64,000 nt of DNA, taken from NCBI RefSeq assembly GCF_900114065.1, contig NZ_FORS01000003.1:62001-126000 (forward strand), read 5' to 3'. Under the pieces are notes generated by a model, which saw nothing but the letters and a program-made list of their open reading frames with translations, had not been told where the DNA came from and did no database searches. Origin of the DNA: Stutzerimonas kunmingensis (GTDB lineage: Bacteria; Pseudomonadota; Gammaproteobacteria; Pseudomonadales; Pseudomonadaceae). This document shows, in pieces, positions 28,617 to 39,900 of the stretch (its first letter is position 1; each line of letters opens with the position of its first letter). Made by a program: the position numbers and the translations under genes.

Positions 28617-29447
28617 TCAGCCGTTGACCAGCTGCAAAGACCGCGGCTCGGCATTGCGGGCGCGGTCGGAGAACAGCAGACTGGCGTCCAGATCGGCGCC
28701 GTAGAGGTCGTTGAGCAGGCGGTCGCTGAGCGCCGCCGAGGGGCCGTCGTAATGGATGCGCCCGCCCTTGAGCGCCACGGCGCGGGAGCAGTAGCGCAGG
28801 GCGTAATCGACCTGATGCAGGGTCACCACCACGGTCTTGCCGTCCTGGCGGTTGATGTCGGCGAGGATTTCCATGACCTTGCGCGCCGACTCCGGGTCGA
28901 GCGAGGCGATGGGTTCGTCGGCGAGGATCACCTCGGTCTGCTGGGTCAGCGCACGGGCGATCGCCACCCGCTGCTGCTGGCCGCCGGAGAGCGTCGAGGC
29001 GCGCTGCGCGGCGCGCTCGGCCAGGCCGACGCGCTCCAGTGCGGCCATGGCCTGGCGCTTCTGCTCGTCGCTGAACATGCCCAGCGATCCGCGCCAGCGC
29101 GGCATGCGGCCGAGAAAGCCGAGCAGGACGTTGTCCAGCACGCTGAGGCGGGTGACCAGGTTGAACTGCTGGAAGATGTAGCCGATGTCGGCGCGCAGGC
29201 GGCGCACCTCGCCATGCAGTCGGCCGGTGGCCTGTACCTCGCGGCCGAGCACCTCGATGCGCCCGCCGGCGGAGCGGTCGCAGCAGGCCAGGCCGGCCAG
29301 GTGGCGCAACAGCGTGGACTTGCCGGAACCGGACGCGCCGATCAGCGCCACCATCTCGCCCGGCTGTATCGCCAGGCCCAGGTCGAACAGCGCCTGCTTG
29401 CCGGCGAAGGTCTTGTTCAGTCGCTCGACTCGAATAGCCGCATTCAT
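28617..29447 (-). CDS. phnC: Phosphonate ABC transporter ATPase PhnC
   Basis: A 276-residue ABC ATPase: Walker [10 protein letters not shown], signature [15 protein letters not shown] and Walker [13 protein letters not shown]. First gene of the minus-strand phn operon and divergent from the SDR gene. A palindrome like the one in phnF lies 41 bases upstream of its start codon, and an 11-bp-periodic Pho-box-like array lies about 90-130 bases upstream. Confidence 0.95.
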   Translation of the reverse strand: MNAAIRVERLNKTFAGKQALFDLGLAIQPGEMVALIGASGSGKSTLLRHLAGLACCDRSAGGRIEVLGREVQATGRLHGEVRRLRADIGYIFQQFNLVTRLSVLDNVLLGFLGRMPRWRGSLGMFSDEQKRQAMAALERVGLAERAAQRASTLSGGQQQRVAIARALTQQTEVILADEPIASLDPESARKVMEILADINRQDGKTVVVTLHQVDYALRYCSRAVALKGGRIHYDGPSAALSDRLLNDLYGADLDASLLFSDRARNAEPRSLQLVNG

Positions 29448-29487
29448 GTCTTGCCCTCTCGTCTGCGCGGCCGGGGAGGTCGGCCAA

Positions 29488-29501
29488 CTTGTCTAGACGA
29501 G
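29488..29501. promoter_or_regulatory. Probable PhnF operator before phnC
   Basis: CTTGTCTAGACGAG, an almost perfect 14-bp palindrome 41 bases upstream of the phnC start. It shares TTGTCTAGAC with the palindrome in phnF. It is placed where a repressor would block the operon promoter. Confidence 0.6.
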
Positions 29502-29539
29502 AAGGTAGTCAGGCTCTGTTGCAGTCCCGCTAAGCGTCC

Positions 29540-30490
<951 letters not shown>

Positions 30491-30520
30491 GTCACGTCCT
30501 GTTCGCGGGGTCGGACGGGC

Positions 30521-30943
30521 TCAGCCGAGCATTGCCCGCAGACCCGCTTCGGCGCAGGCCTCGTCCTGCTCTTCCGATCCGCCGGAAACGCCGATCCCGC
30601 CGATGCACTGCCCGTCCAGCAGGACGGGCAACCCGCCGCCGAATACTACCAGCCGCTCGCGCACCGGAATGCCGATGCGCAGGCGTTCGTTATCGCCCAG
30701 CACCTGCAGCCACTGGCCGGTGGGAAAGCCGAAGCTGGCCGCGGTGTAGGCTTTGTCACGCGCGATGTCTGCGGAGTGCAGGAAGGCACCGTTCATGCTC
30801 AGGAACGCCAGATTGAGGCCGGCGCGATCCACCACCGCGACGTGGATGCGAATGCCCAGCGCGGTGGCGTGATCGGTCGCCGCCTGGGCAGCCTGCAGCG
30901 CCGCTTGCCAGGTGAGGTTCGCTTCGAGTGTCGAGACGATCAT
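30521..30943 (-). CDS. GlcG/HbpS-like heme-binding family protein
   Basis: A 140-residue protein of the GlcG/HbpS family: AQAATDHATALGIRIHVAVVDRAGLNLAFLSMNGAF, KAYTAASFG, and GGLPVLLDGQCIGGIGVSGGSEEQDEACAEAGL are its three conserved blocks. The family includes heme-binding and catabolic-operon proteins of unclear function. It lies 7 bases after dmpI, so it is the terminal gene of the phenol operon and likely phenol-induced. Confidence 0.85.
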   Translation of the reverse strand: MIVSTLEANLTWQAALQAAQAATDHATALGIRIHVAVVDRAGLNLAFLSMNGAFLHSADIARDKAYTAASFGFPTGQWLQVLGDNERLRIGIPVRERLVVFGGGLPVLLDGQCIGGIGVSGGSEEQDEACAEAGLRAMLG

Positions 30944-30950
30944 GCCGGCC

Positions 30951-31142
30951 TCAACGCTTGAGCTTGCTGGCTGACTCGCCGCCGATGCCGAAATGACCTT
31001 TCGGCATTTCAGTGATGATTACCCGTACACTGGCCAGCGGTGCATCCAGCGAGCGCGCGATGGCTTCGCTGACTTCGCGGATGAGGGTCTCCTTCTGCTC
31101 GTCGCTGCGGCCTTCGAGGATATGGATCTGGGCAATGGGCAT
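30951..31142 (-). CDS. dmpI: 4-oxalocrotonate tautomerase
   Basis: A 63-residue protein starting [21 protein letters not shown], with the N-terminal Pro1 that acts as general base after Met removal, and Arg residues in the LASVRVII segment. It converts the enol 2-hydroxymuconate to 2-oxo-3-hexenedioate in the dehydrogenative branch of the meta pathway. It lies 48 bases after dmpH. Confidence 0.95.
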   Translation of the reverse strand: MPIAQIHILEGRSDEQKETLIREVSEAIARSLDAPLASVRVIITEMPKGHFGIGGESASKLKR

Positions 31143-31190
31143 GGTGTGTCTCCTGAAGAAGAGGCCGCCCGGGCAGGGCGGCCGAATGGC

Positions 31191-31985
31191 TCAGATGAAG
31201 CGCGCGGAGACGCTGCCAAGCCCCTGATAGCGCACGGTGATGTTGTCGCCCGGCTCCACCGATACCGCCGCCGTGATGCCACCGGTCATGATGAAGGTGC
31301 CGGCCGGTATGTGTTCGCCGCGCTCTGCCAGCAGGTTGGCGAGCATCGCCACGCTGGACAGCGGATGGCCGAGCACTGCGGCGCCGGCACCAAGTTCTAC
31401 CACCTCACCGTTCTTCTCCATCACCACGCCGAGGGTGCGCAGGTCGACGTCCTCCAGATTGGCCATCTGGCCGCCGGTGATGAAACGGGTCGAGGAGGCG
31501 TTGTCGGCCACCACGCTGATCAGGTCGAACTTGAAGTTCTCGTAGCGCGAGTCGATCACCTCGACGGTGGGGATCACGTAGTCGATCGCTGCAATCACGT
31601 CACCGATGTGGCAACCGGGGCCTTGCAGCGGCGCCTTGGTGACCACCGAGATTTCCGCCTCGATCTTCGGATGGATCAGCTTGGAGCAATCCACCACGCC
31701 ACCATCGGGCACGCTGAAGTAGTCGGCGAGAAAGCCGTAGATCGGCGTCTCCACGCCCATCTGCGCCATCTTCGCCCAAGAGGTCAGGCCCATCTTCAGG
31801 CCGACGATCTTGTTGCCGCGCTCCTCCTTGCGGCGGCGGATTTCCCACTGGATGTCGTAGGCATCGGCGAAGGTCATCTCGGGATAATCGTTGGTGACCT
31901 TGTGAATATCGTGCGCCTGCAATTCGGCGTTCTCGATGTGCTCGGCCAGGGCCAGCACCTGCTCGTGGTTGAGGGTACGGTTCAT
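31191..31985 (-). CDS. dmpH: 4-oxalocrotonate decarboxylase
   Basis: A 264-residue Mg-dependent decarboxylase, the length of canonical DmpH. It contains the paired motifs [25 protein letters not shown] and [15 protein letters not shown]. It is homologous to DmpE at 33984-34769 and forms a complex with it. The start [10 protein letters not shown] at 31985 overlaps dmpG by 4 bases. Confidence 0.95.
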   Translation of the reverse strand: MNRTLNHEQVLALAEHIENAELQAHDIHKVTNDYPEMTFADAYDIQWEIRRRKEERGNKIVGLKMGLTSWAKMAQMGVETPIYGFLADYFSVPDGGVVDCSKLIHPKIEAEISVVTKAPLQGPGCHIGDVIAAIDYVIPTVEVIDSRYENFKFDLISVVADNASSTRFITGGQMANLEDVDLRTLGVVMEKNGEVVELGAGAAVLGHPLSSVAMLANLLAERGEHIPAGTFIMTGGITAAVSVEPGDNITVRYQGLGSVSARFI

Positions 31986-33022
31986 GCACTCACCTTCTGG
32001 TTCTGGCGGGCCCGGGACATATCCAGGGCGAGGTCTTCGATCATGTCTTCCTGGCCGCCGACGGTGCCGCGGCGCCCCAGCTCGACCAGAATGTCGCGGG
32101 CCGGTACGCCGTATTTCTTCTCGGCGCGCTGGGCAAACAACAGGAACGAGCTGTACACCCCGGCATAGCCCAGGGTCAGCGCATCGCGGTCGACGCGGAT
32201 CGGCTGGTCCATCATTGGCACGACGATGTCTTCGGCCACATCCATGATCTTGTAGAGGTCGATGCCGGTTTCCACGCCCATGCGCTTGCACACCGCGACG
32301 AAGACTTCCAGCGGGGTGTTGCCGGCACCGGCGCCGAGGCCGGCGACCGAGCCGTCGATACGCGAGGCGCCAGCTTCGATGGCGGCCAGCGAGTTGGCGA
32401 TGGCCATGCCCATGTTGTGGTGGCCGTGGAAGCCGATCTCGGTGGCGGGGTTCAGCTCGGCGCGCAGCAGGCCGATCTTCTCGCTGACCTCATCGGGCAG
32501 CATGTAGCCGGCCGAGTCGGTGCAGTAGATGCAGTTGGCGCCGTAGCTTTCCATCAGCCTGGCCTGTTCGAGCACTTTTTCCGCGCTGATCATGTGCGCC
32601 ATCATCAGGAAGCCGACGGTATCGGCGCCCAGCTTGCGCGACATGCCGATGTGCTGCTCGGAGACGTCGGCCTCGGTGCAATGCGTGGCCACACGAATGG
32701 TGGAGACGCCACAGTCGAGCGCCATCTTCAGGTGGTCGACCGTGCCGATGCCCGGCAGCAGCAGGGCGGATACCTTGGCCTGCTTGAGGCGCGGGATTAC
32801 CGCACGCAGGTATTCCTCGTCGCTATGCGCGGGGAAACCGTAGTTGATCGAGCGACCGCCGAGGCCGTCGCCGTGGGTGATCTCGATCAGCGGCATGCCG
32901 GCGGCGTCGAGGCCGGTGGCGACCGCGATCATCTGCTCGAGGCTGATCTGGTGGCGCTTGGCGTGCATGCCGTCGCGCAGGCTCATGTCGTGCAGGGTGA
33001 CGTTCTTGCCTTGCAGATTCAT
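31982..33022 (-). CDS. dmpG: 4-hydroxy-2-oxovalerate aldolase
   Basis: A 346-residue HMGL-like aldolase. [23 protein letters not shown] gives the metal-binding and active-site start (usual LRDG), and [23 protein letters not shown] holds the HxH metal ligands. It splits 4-hydroxy-2-oxovalerate to pyruvate and acetaldehyde and channels acetaldehyde to DmpF, encoded 11 bases upstream. Confidence 0.96.
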   Translation of the reverse strand: MNLQGKNVTLHDMSLRDGMHAKRHQISLEQMIAVATGLDAAGMPLIEITHGDGLGGRSINYGFPAHSDEEYLRAVIPRLKQAKVSALLLPGIGTVDHLKMALDCGVSTIRVATHCTEADVSEQHIGMSRKLGADTVGFLMMAHMISAEKVLEQARLMESYGANCIYCTDSAGYMLPDEVSEKIGLLRAELNPATEIGFHGHHNMGMAIANSLAAIEAGASRIDGSVAGLGAGAGNTPLEVFVAVCKRMGVETGIDLYKIMDVAEDIVVPMMDQPIRVDRDALTLGYAGVYSSFLLFAQRAEKKYGVPARDILVELGRRGTVGGQEDMIEDLALDMSRARQNQKVSA

Positions 33023-33033
33023 GGTGCTACTCC

Positions 33034-33957
33034 TCAGGCCAGGGCCGCTTCACGACGTGGCAGTTGAATGGTGCCGCTGGCGATTTCCGCGGCGAACATC
33101 TCGCCAGTACGCAGCGCTGCGGCGGTCATGATGTCGAGGTTGCCGGCGTACTTGGGCAGGTAGTCGCCCAGGCCCTCGACTTCCATGAAGATCGAGACGC
33201 GGTTGCCGTCGAATACCGGGCCGTTCTTCAGCCGGTAGCCGGGCACGTACTTCTGCACCTCGGCGATCATGGCGTGGACCGATGCGGTGATGGCGTCCTG
33301 GTCCGGCTCGGTTTCGGTCAGGCAGTGGATGGTGTCGCGCATCATCAAGGGCGGCTCGGCCGGGTTGACCACGATGATCGCCTTGCCTTCCTTCGCCCCG
33401 CCGACCTGCTCGATGGCGCCGGCGGTGGTGCGGGTGAACTCGTCGATGTTCTTGCGGGTGCCCGGGCCGATGGAGCGCGAGGACACGGTGGCGACGATCT
33501 CGCCGTAGGCCACCGGCTGCACGCGCGACACCGCGGCGACCATCGGGATGGTCGCCTGGCCACCGCAGGTGACCATGTTGACGTTCATTTCCAGGGTGCC
33601 GACGTGCTGCTTGAGGTTCACCGGCGGCACACAGTAGGGGCCGATGGCGGCCGGGGTCAGGTCGACCATCAGCACGCCCAGTTCGTTGAGCTTGCGGCTG
33701 TTCTCGGCGTGCACGTAGGCGCTGGTGGCATCGAAGGCGATGCGGATGTCGTCGTCGAGCACGTGCGGCAGCAGGCCGTCGACGCCTTCTGCGGTGGTCT
33801 TCAGGCCGAACTCGCGGGCGCGCTTCAAGCCGTCGGACTCGGGGTCGATGCCGACCATCCAGACCGGCTCGATCCACTCGGAACGCAGCATCTTCATCAC
33901 CAGGTCAGTGCCGATGTTGCCCGGGCCAATGATCGCGGCTTTCAGTTTCTTGCTCAT
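33034..33957 (-). CDS. dmpF: Acetaldehyde dehydrogenase (acylating)
   Basis: A 307-residue enzyme with a Rossmann start ([14 protein letters not shown]) and catalytic C131 in [18 protein letters not shown]. It oxidises acetaldehyde to acetyl-CoA with NAD and CoA, bound to DmpG. Length and motifs match DmpF throughout. Confidence 0.96.
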   Translation of the reverse strand: MSKKLKAAIIGPGNIGTDLVMKMLRSEWIEPVWMVGIDPESDGLKRAREFGLKTTAEGVDGLLPHVLDDDIRIAFDATSAYVHAENSRKLNELGVLMVDLTPAAIGPYCVPPVNLKQHVGTLEMNVNMVTCGGQATIPMVAAVSRVQPVAYGEIVATVSSRSIGPGTRKNIDEFTRTTAGAIEQVGGAKEGKAIIVVNPAEPPLMMRDTIHCLTETEPDQDAITASVHAMIAEVQKYVPGYRLKNGPVFDGNRVSIFMEVEGLGDYLPKYAGNLDIMTAAALRTGEMFAAEIASGTIQLPRREAALA

Positions 33958-33983
33958 GGGTGTTTCCCCTGTTCTTGTTCTAA

Positions 33984-34769
33984 TCAGGTGAAGCGCACGC
34001 TGGCGCTGCCGATGCCGCCGATCTCGACGCGCATGAAATCGCCTGCCTTGACCGGCTCCAGCGGAACCAGCGAGCCGGACAGGATCACCTCGCCGGCCTT
34101 CAGGCCGATGCCGAACCGGCCGAGGGTGTTGGCCAGCCAGGCCACGCAGTTGACCGGCGAGCCGAGCGCCGCGGCGCCGGCACCGGTCGAGAGCAACTGG
34201 CCGTTCTTTTCCACTAGCATGCCGCAGGTGACCAGATCGACCTGGCGCGGCGACACGGCCTGATCACCGAGCACGAACAGGCCGCAGGAGGCGTTGTCCG
34301 CCACGGTGTCCTGGATCTTGATCTGCCAGTCCTGGATGCGCGAATCGACCACCTCGAAGCAGGGGATCACGCATTCGGTGGCGGCCAGCACGTCGGCATT
34401 GGTCACGCCGGGGCCCATCAGGTCCTTCTTGAGGATGAAGGCGATCTCGCCTTCGGCCCGTGGCTGGATCAGCCGTTCGCTGATCGGCATGGCTTCGCCG
34501 CTGTTGTAGACCATGGCGTCGGTGAGGTAGCCGAAGTCCGGTTGGTGCACGCCGAGCATGTTCTGCACGGCCTTGCTGGTGACGCCGATCTTCTTGCCAA
34601 TCACCCGCTCGCCGGCGGCCAAGCGCCGTTCCAGCATACGCAGGGAAATGTGGTAGGCGTCCTCGACGCTGATGTCGAAGCCACGGCTGGTCAGCGGCGT
34701 GACGGTCTCGCGCTGGACCATCGCCTGGTAGAGCTCGTCGCCGAGCTCGTTGATCAATGTCTTGTCCAT
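33984..34769 (-). CDS. dmpE: 2-oxopent-4-enoate hydratase
   Basis: A 261-residue hydratase of the fumarylacetoacetate-hydrolase-like family: [34 protein letters not shown], and [13 protein letters not shown]. It adds water to 2-hydroxypenta-2,4-dienoate. The start [13 protein letters not shown] at 34769 is the family start; longer in-frame upstream sequence runs into dmpD and is rejected. It lies 11 bases after dmpD. Confidence 0.95.
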   Translation of the reverse strand: MDKTLINELGDELYQAMVQRETVTPLTSRGFDISVEDAYHISLRMLERRLAAGERVIGKKIGVTSKAVQNMLGVHQPDFGYLTDAMVYNSGEAMPISERLIQPRAEGEIAFILKKDLMGPGVTNADVLAATECVIPCFEVVDSRIQDWQIKIQDTVADNASCGLFVLGDQAVSPRQVDLVTCGMLVEKNGQLLSTGAGAAALGSPVNCVAWLANTLGRFGIGLKAGEVILSGSLVPLEPVKAGDFMRVEIGGIGSASVRFT

Positions 34770-34780
34770 ATCGGTCTCTC

Positions 34781-35629
34781 TCAGCAATGGAGGGCGTCGG
34801 CCTCGGCGAGGAAATTCTCGACCAGGCGGGCGAAACGCTCGGCGTGTTCGATCTGGGTCCAGTGGCCGCACTGGCCGAATACGTGCAACTGGGCGCGGGC
34901 GATCCATTCGGCCAGGGTCAGCGAGGCCGCCAGCGGAATCACCTGGTCCTCGCGGCCATGGATCACCAGTGTTTCGTGGGGCAAGGCGCGGATGTCCGCT
35001 TCGTCGCTGGCCAGTCCGTCGACCCAGCGCTGGCGCGGGGCCGGGAACATCTGGGCGAAGGATTCCTGAAAGCCGGGGCGGATACTGGCCTGGTAACGCA
35101 GCTCGGCCAGCTCGTCGGTGACCAGGCTGCGGTCGTAGGCGAAAACATCCATCAGCCGGCGCATGTTGGCGAAGGACGGCTCGTAGCCCCAGACGGCATC
35201 CAGCCCCGGCGTGATTGGAAAACTCACCCCGACGCTGCCCATCAGCACCAGCCGCCGCACCCGCTCGGGATGTTGGATGGCCAGCGCCAGCGCCAGGCCG
35301 CCACCGAAGGAGTTGCCGACGATGTCGGCCTGGGCGATACCCAGCGCATCCAGCACGCCGATGGCATGCTCGACCCAGCGCTGCTGGTGGTACTGGCCGT
35401 CGGCCGGGCGCTCGCTATAGCCGAAGCCGAGCATGTCCGGCGCGATCACCCGGCGCTGCCTGGCCAGCTCGGGTATCACCAGGCGCCAGTTGGCCCAGGC
35501 GGTGACGCCCGGCCCGGAGCCGTGAATCAGCAGGACCGGGAAGCCTTCGCCCTGATCATGCAGGTTGGTGCGGTAGCCGGCGGCGAGAATTTCGCGACCG
35601 ATTTCAGGGCCTTGCTGCGGTGCGTTCAT
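34781..35629 (-). CDS. dmpD: 2-hydroxymuconate semialdehyde hydrolase
   Basis: A 282-residue alpha/beta hydrolase. The nucleophile S107 sits in VGNSFGGGLAL, the acid Asp in VIHGREDQVIP and the His in FGQCGHWTQIE. It performs C-C hydrolysis of the ring-fission product, releasing formate, and represents the hydrolytic branch. It lies 10 bases after dmpC. Confidence 0.95.
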   Translation of the reverse strand: MNAPQQGPEIGREILAAGYRTNLHDQGEGFPVLLIHGSGPGVTAWANWRLVIPELARQRRVIAPDMLGFGYSERPADGQYHQQRWVEHAIGVLDALGIAQADIVGNSFGGGLALALAIQHPERVRRLVLMGSVGVSFPITPGLDAVWGYEPSFANMRRLMDVFAYDRSLVTDELAELRYQASIRPGFQESFAQMFPAPRQRWVDGLASDEADIRALPHETLVIHGREDQVIPLAASLTLAEWIARAQLHVFGQCGHWTQIEHAERFARLVENFLAEADALHC

Positions 35630-35639
35630 GGTCAGGTCC

Positions 35640-37100
35640 TCAGAGTTTCACGCAGATGTTCTTCAGCTCGGTGTAGAACTCCAGCGAGTGCACCCCGCCT
35701 TCGCGGCCGATACCCGACTGCTTGGCGCCACCGAAGGCGGTGCGCAGGTCGCGCAGGAACCAGCTGTTCACCCAGACGATCCCAGCCTCGATCTGCCCGG
35801 CGACGCGGTGCGCCCGCGAGGCGCTCTCGGTCCAGATCGCCGAGGCCAGGCCGTAAGGCAGGGCGTTGGCCAGTTCGATGGCTTCTGCCTCGCTGTCGAA
35901 CGGCCGGATGTGGCAGCAGGGGCCGAAGATTTCCTCGGTGACCACCGGCGAATCGTCTGGCAGGCCGGTCCAGATGGTCGGCTGCACCCAGGCGCCGCCG
36001 GCCAGGTGCGCCGGCATCTCGGGCACACCGCCACCGGTGACGAGGGTGGCACCTTCGTCCCGGGCCCTCTGGTAGTAGGAAAGGACCTTCTCGCGGTGCT
36101 TGTGGCTGACCAGCGAGCCGAAGTTGGCCTCCGGGTCGTTCGGCTCGCCGATCTTCAGCGCTTCGGCGCCGGCCTTCAGGCGGGCGACGAATTCGTCGAA
36201 GATCGGCCGCTCGACGTAGACCCTCTCGGTGCCCAGGCAGACCTGGCCGCAGTTGGCGAAGGCCGAGCGCAGGGTGCCTTCGATGGCCTTGTCCAGGTCG
36301 CAGTCGGCGAAGACGATGCCGGCGTTCTTGCCGCCCAGTTCAAGCGACACTTGGCGCACGCCCTTGGCCGCGGCGCGCATGATCAGCTCCCCGGTGCCGG
36401 TCTCCCCGGTGAAGGTGATGCCGTCGACGTCCGGGTGGGCGGTGAGGAAGGCGCCGGCCGAGTCGCCGCCGAAACCGTGCACTACGTTGTAGACGCCCGG
36501 CGGCACCCCGGCGGCGTTCATCACCTCGCCGAGCAGTGCGGTGGTACTGGGGGTTTCCTCCGACGGCTTGACCACCACGGTATTGCCGCAGGCCAGCGCC
36601 GGACCGACCTTCCAGGTCATCAGCAAGAGCGGCAGGTTCCACGGGCTGATCACACCGATCACCCCCTTGGGCCGGCGCACCGCGTAGTTGATCGCGCCGC
36701 TGCCGTCCGGGGTGACCATCTCGAAGGCCTCGGTCGGCACGTTCCTGATCAGGTCGGCGAACACCTTGAAGTTCGCTGCGCCGCGCGGGATGTCGATGTG
36801 GCTGGCCAGCGACTTCGGCTTGCCGGTGTCCAGGCACTCGGCCTCGAGGAACTCGTCGAAGCGCGCATTGATGCCGTCGGCGACGCGATGCAGGATCTCG
36901 CTGCGCTCGGCCAGGGTCATCCGGCCCCAGGGGCCCTTCAGCGCATCGCGTGCCGCCCTGACCGCCGCGTCGACCTCGGCCTCGCCGGCTTCATGGACCC
37001 TGGCGATCACCTGGCCGTTGGCCGGGTTGACGTTGTCGAACCGCTTGCCGCTGGCCGAGCCGACGTACTCGCCGTTAATGAAATGCTTGATTTCTTGCAT
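35640..37100 (-). CDS. dmpC: 2-hydroxymuconic semialdehyde dehydrogenase
   Basis: A 486-residue aldehyde dehydrogenase family member. It has the Glu motif LELGGKNAGIVF, the catalytic Cys in ANCGQVCLGTERVYV, and the PWNLPLLLMTWKVGPALACGN nucleotide-binding region. It oxidises 2-hydroxymuconate semialdehyde with NAD+, the dehydrogenative branch used with DmpI and DmpH. The length equals canonical DmpC. Confidence 0.96.
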   Translation of the reverse strand: MQEIKHFINGEYVGSASGKRFDNVNPANGQVIARVHEAGEAEVDAAVRAARDALKGPWGRMTLAERSEILHRVADGINARFDEFLEAECLDTGKPKSLASHIDIPRGAANFKVFADLIRNVPTEAFEMVTPDGSGAINYAVRRPKGVIGVISPWNLPLLLMTWKVGPALACGNTVVVKPSEETPSTTALLGEVMNAAGVPPGVYNVVHGFGGDSAGAFLTAHPDVDGITFTGETGTGELIMRAAAKGVRQVSLELGGKNAGIVFADCDLDKAIEGTLRSAFANCGQVCLGTERVYVERPIFDEFVARLKAGAEALKIGEPNDPEANFGSLVSHKHREKVLSYYQRARDEGATLVTGGGVPEMPAHLAGGAWVQPTIWTGLPDDSPVVTEEIFGPCCHIRPFDSEAEAIELANALPYGLASAIWTESASRAHRVAGQIEAGIVWVNSWFLRDLRTAFGGAKQSGIGREGGVHSLEFYTELKNICVKL

Positions 37101-37133
37101 GTGTGCAATCTCTATGTAAATTCGGGCCGGCCT

Positions 37134-38057
37134 TCAGGTGAGCACCGTGAGGAAGCGTTCGTTGAGCACGCGGTCGTGATAGAAAATCGCCTTGCCCAGG
37201 TCTTTGGCCATCCAGGTCACCGGCTTGTGATCCTGGTAGTTGTAATCGCCGCCGCAGAACACCTCGTTGCGGTTTCCAGAAGGATCGAAGAAGTAGATGG
37301 TCTTGCCGTGAGTGAGGCCATGGCGGGTCGGACCGATATCGATGGAGGTGTCGGTCATGGAAATCAGGTCGGCGGCGCGGAGTACGTCTTCCCAGGTTTC
37401 GAGGTAGAAGGAGACGTGATGGAAGCGACCCTTCTCAGGGTGATGAATGAAGGCCACGTCGTGGGCCTTGGTCGACAGGCTGAGGAACTGGGCGACGCGC
37501 GTGCCATCCTCATCCAGCACCTGTTCGGCCAGATAGAAGCCGAGCACCTTGGTGAATAGGTCATAGGTCGCCGGCAATTCGTCGCCATACATGAGGGCGT
37601 GGTCGAAACGCACCACGCGCATGCCCTGGAGATTGCGCGGCCAGGCTTCAGGGTTGATTTCCTCCACGCCCCACTTGCCGGTGTATTGCTTGTCGGCATA
37701 CAGCTCGAAGAAGTGTCCGGACGGCGCCTGGAAGCGCACGCGACGCCCGCAGCCCCTGAGTTCTCCGGCGGGAATGGTCTCGATCAGGCAGCCGTAGTCG
37801 ATCAGGTCCTGGGTCAGACGGACCAGGCACTCGTCGTCGACCACCTTGAAACCCATGAAATCCATGCCCGGCTCATCCGCTTCACGCAGCACCAGGGAGA
37901 ACTTGTCCACTTCGGTCCAGGCCTTCAGATAGACGCGACCGAAGTCATCACGGTCCACTTCGATCAGGCCGAGCAGGTCGCGGTAATGGGCCAGGGCACT
38001 CTCTAGATTGAGTACGCGCAGCTGGATGTGGCCGGGTCGCATAACGCCTTTTTTCAT
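37134..38057 (-). CDS. dmpB: Catechol 2,3-dioxygenase
   Basis: A 307-residue extradiol dioxygenase. The 2-His-1-Glu iron ligands are H153, H214 and E265, exactly at the positions of the XylE/DmpB family, with supporting H199/H246-type residues nearby. It opens catechol between C2 and C3 to the yellow semialdehyde. The start [13 protein letters not shown] at 38057 overlaps dmpQ by 4 bases. Confidence 0.97.
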   Translation of the reverse strand: MKKGVMRPGHIQLRVLNLESALAHYRDLLGLIEVDRDDFGRVYLKAWTEVDKFSLVLREADEPGMDFMGFKVVDDECLVRLTQDLIDYGCLIETIPAGELRGCGRRVRFQAPSGHFFELYADKQYTGKWGVEEINPEAWPRNLQGMRVVRFDHALMYGDELPATYDLFTKVLGFYLAEQVLDEDGTRVAQFLSLSTKAHDVAFIHHPEKGRFHHVSFYLETWEDVLRAADLISMTDTSIDIGPTRHGLTHGKTIYFFDPSGNRNEVFCGGDYNYQDHKPVTWMAKDLGKAIFYHDRVLNERFLTVLT

Positions 38058-38392
38058 GACGGCACCTCTTTTTTCATCTTGTTGTTTTTGTCGCCTTCGC
38101 CATTTCGGCGAAGGCATTCGATGCTCAGATCGGATTGCGGAAATACCTGGCATGCCAGCGCCAGGCCCTGGCTCGCCAACCCGGGCGGCACGTGATGGCA
38201 GCTCATGCGACCGCGGCGGTAATCGCCGCCCAACACCCGCACCTTGCACAGCCCGCAACCGCCGCCACGGCAGCCCACCGGCACGCAACGCTTGCCCTGG
38301 GCCTCCATCGCCTGCAACACCGACTGGCCCTCCGCGCAGCGGAATGACTGACCGCTTAGCACTTCGCACACCTCGTAGCCGGCACTGTTCAT
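38054..38392 (-). CDS. dmpQ: Chloroplast-type [2Fe-2S] ferredoxin
   Basis: A 112-residue plant-type ferredoxin with C41-x4-C46-x2-C49 and C81 as cluster ligands. By analogy with XylT, such ferredoxins reactivate catechol 2,3-dioxygenase by reducing its oxidised iron. The start at 38392 lies 7 bases after dmpP. The C-terminal tail is Lys/Asn-rich. Confidence 0.93.
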   Translation of the reverse strand: MNSAGYEVCEVLSGQSFRCAEGQSVLQAMEAQGKRCVPVGCRGGGCGLCKVRVLGGDYRRGRMSCHHVPPGLASQGLALACQVFPQSDLSIECLRRNGEGDKNNKMKKEVPS

Positions 38393-38399
38393 GCTCACC

Positions 38400-39461
38400 T
38401 CAGATGCGCTTGAACAACGCCGAACGGGTGCTCTCACCGGCACCATCGGCGGCGGTGAAGAAGCGCTCCATGAAGATGTCCCGCTCGAACAGCCGTCCCT
38501 GCATGAGGGTGGTGATGGCTGCGTCGATCATCGGTGGCGGGCCACAGAGATAGGCCTTCTGGCCACTGAAACGGCCGTCGAAGTGCGCCTTGGCCGCGTC
38601 ATGCACGAAGCCCTTGAAGCCCTGCCATTGCGGATCGTCATTGGCCTGATTCAGTGCCGGCACGTAGTTGAACTGCGGGTACTGTGCGGCCAGCGTCTCG
38701 AACAGCTCGCGGTTGTATAGCTCGGCACGGTTGCGGGCGCCCTGGAACAGGGTGATCTGCCGGGTATCGCCGCGCGCCAGCAGATCGAGGATCATCGACT
38801 GCGGGCTGGACAGGCCGGAGCCACCGGCGATGAAGATCAGGTTGCCGGCCTGGGAGTCGCGAACGAAGAACTGCCCGTAGGGGCCGGACAGCTCCACCGA
38901 GTCGCCGACCTTCAGTTGCTTATGAATGAAGCCGGTGCCGACACCGCCTTCGACCAGGCGAACATGCAGCTCGACTTCATCGGCCTTGCTCGGCGGGTTG
39001 GCCAGGGAAAAGGCGCGGGTGCCGTCGATGCCGGGCAGCGCCAGGTTGATGTACTGCCCGGCCTGGAAGGCCATCGGCCGGTCCAGTTTGATATGCAGAC
39101 CCTTGATCGTCGGCGAGAGATCGATCAGGGCGGTGACCGCGCCACGGTAGTCTTCCACCGGGTGGCCGAGGAAATCCGGGTCGGCCTCGATATCGGCCTC
39201 GATCACCATGTCGGACTGAGGCAGGGCGCAACAGGCCAGAATCTTGCGCTCGTCGCGCTCGATGTCCATCAGGGCGAACGGCGAGGCCGCGCCGATATCC
39301 ACTTCGCCTTCGAGCACCTGCACCTTGCAGGTGGCGCAGGTGCCGTGGCCACAGGCGAACGGCAACCATACGCCCTGGCGCAGCGCGGCCTGCAGGATGG
39401 TCTGGCCTTCCTCTACTTCGATCACTTCGCCGGTGGGTTCGATGGTGACGTTGTATGTCAT
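38400..39461 (-). CDS. dmpP: Phenol hydroxylase reductase component
   Basis: A 353-residue reductase: an N-terminal [2Fe-2S] domain (C37-x4-C42-x2-C45 and C77), then a ferredoxin-NADP reductase-like FAD domain (RAFSLANPPS) and an NAD domain (GGSGLSSPQSMI, YLCGPPPMID). It transfers electrons from NADH to the diiron oxygenase. The length equals canonical DmpP. Confidence 0.97.
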   Translation of the reverse strand: MTYNVTIEPTGEVIEVEEGQTILQAALRQGVWLPFACGHGTCATCKVQVLEGEVDIGAASPFALMDIERDERKILACCALPQSDMVIEADIEADPDFLGHPVEDYRGAVTALIDLSPTIKGLHIKLDRPMAFQAGQYINLALPGIDGTRAFSLANPPSKADEVELHVRLVEGGVGTGFIHKQLKVGDSVELSGPYGQFFVRDSQAGNLIFIAGGSGLSSPQSMILDLLARGDTRQITLFQGARNRAELYNRELFETLAAQYPQFNYVPALNQANDDPQWQGFKGFVHDAAKAHFDGRFSGQKAYLCGPPPMIDAAITTLMQGRLFERDIFMERFFTAADGAGESTRSALFKRI

Positions 39462-39471
39462 GGCACACCTC

Positions 39472-39831
39472 TCAGCTGCACGAACCCTGGACGCCATTCA
39501 ACCCTGGGGTATTCAGGCGCAGCATGCTTTTATGGTCGATACCGTTGGCCTCCAGGCTGGCGGCGTAATCCGGTACGAAGCGCTCGCCGTTAAGGGTCCA
39601 GACGGCTTCGTTGAAATCGACCCTGGCGCTGTCCGGGTGGGCCTTTATCGCATCGCTGAGCAACTGCTCGACGAACGCGGCGAAGGTCATCGCCGGGGCG
39701 ACGAGGAAGGCAAAGGGCGAGCAGAAGATCAGATGCTTTTCCCAATGGACGTAGAGCATCTGCATGCCATTGAAATTGGCTTGCAGGTCGCGAGGCTTGG
39801 CGCGGTATTCGCCGATGGCGTTAACAGACAT
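39472..39831 (-). CDS. dmpO: Phenol hydroxylase gamma subunit
   Basis: A 119-residue small subunit of the DmpLNO oxygenase. Starts MSVNAIGEYRAKPRDLQANFNGMQ and includes YVHWEKHLIFCSPFAFLV, typical of phenol hydroxylase subunit P4/DmpO. The start at 39831 is chosen over longer upstream in-frame sequence by its position after a CAAGAACAAGAGGG site. Confidence 0.93.
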   Translation of the reverse strand: MSVNAIGEYRAKPRDLQANFNGMQMLYVHWEKHLIFCSPFAFLVAPAMTFAAFVEQLLSDAIKAHPDSARVDFNEAVWTLNGERFVPDYAASLEANGIDHKSMLRLNTPGLNGVQGSCS

Positions 39832-39900
39832 GAACTGACCCTCTTGTTCTTGGAATAGGGGCGGTCGGGGTGGCGGCGCCACCCCGACCGGGGTGACGCG

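Noticed and set aside
35628..37559. 643-codon plus-strand frame opposite dmpC and dmpB
   Set aside because: Antisense to two well-supported enzymes and without motifs of its own.
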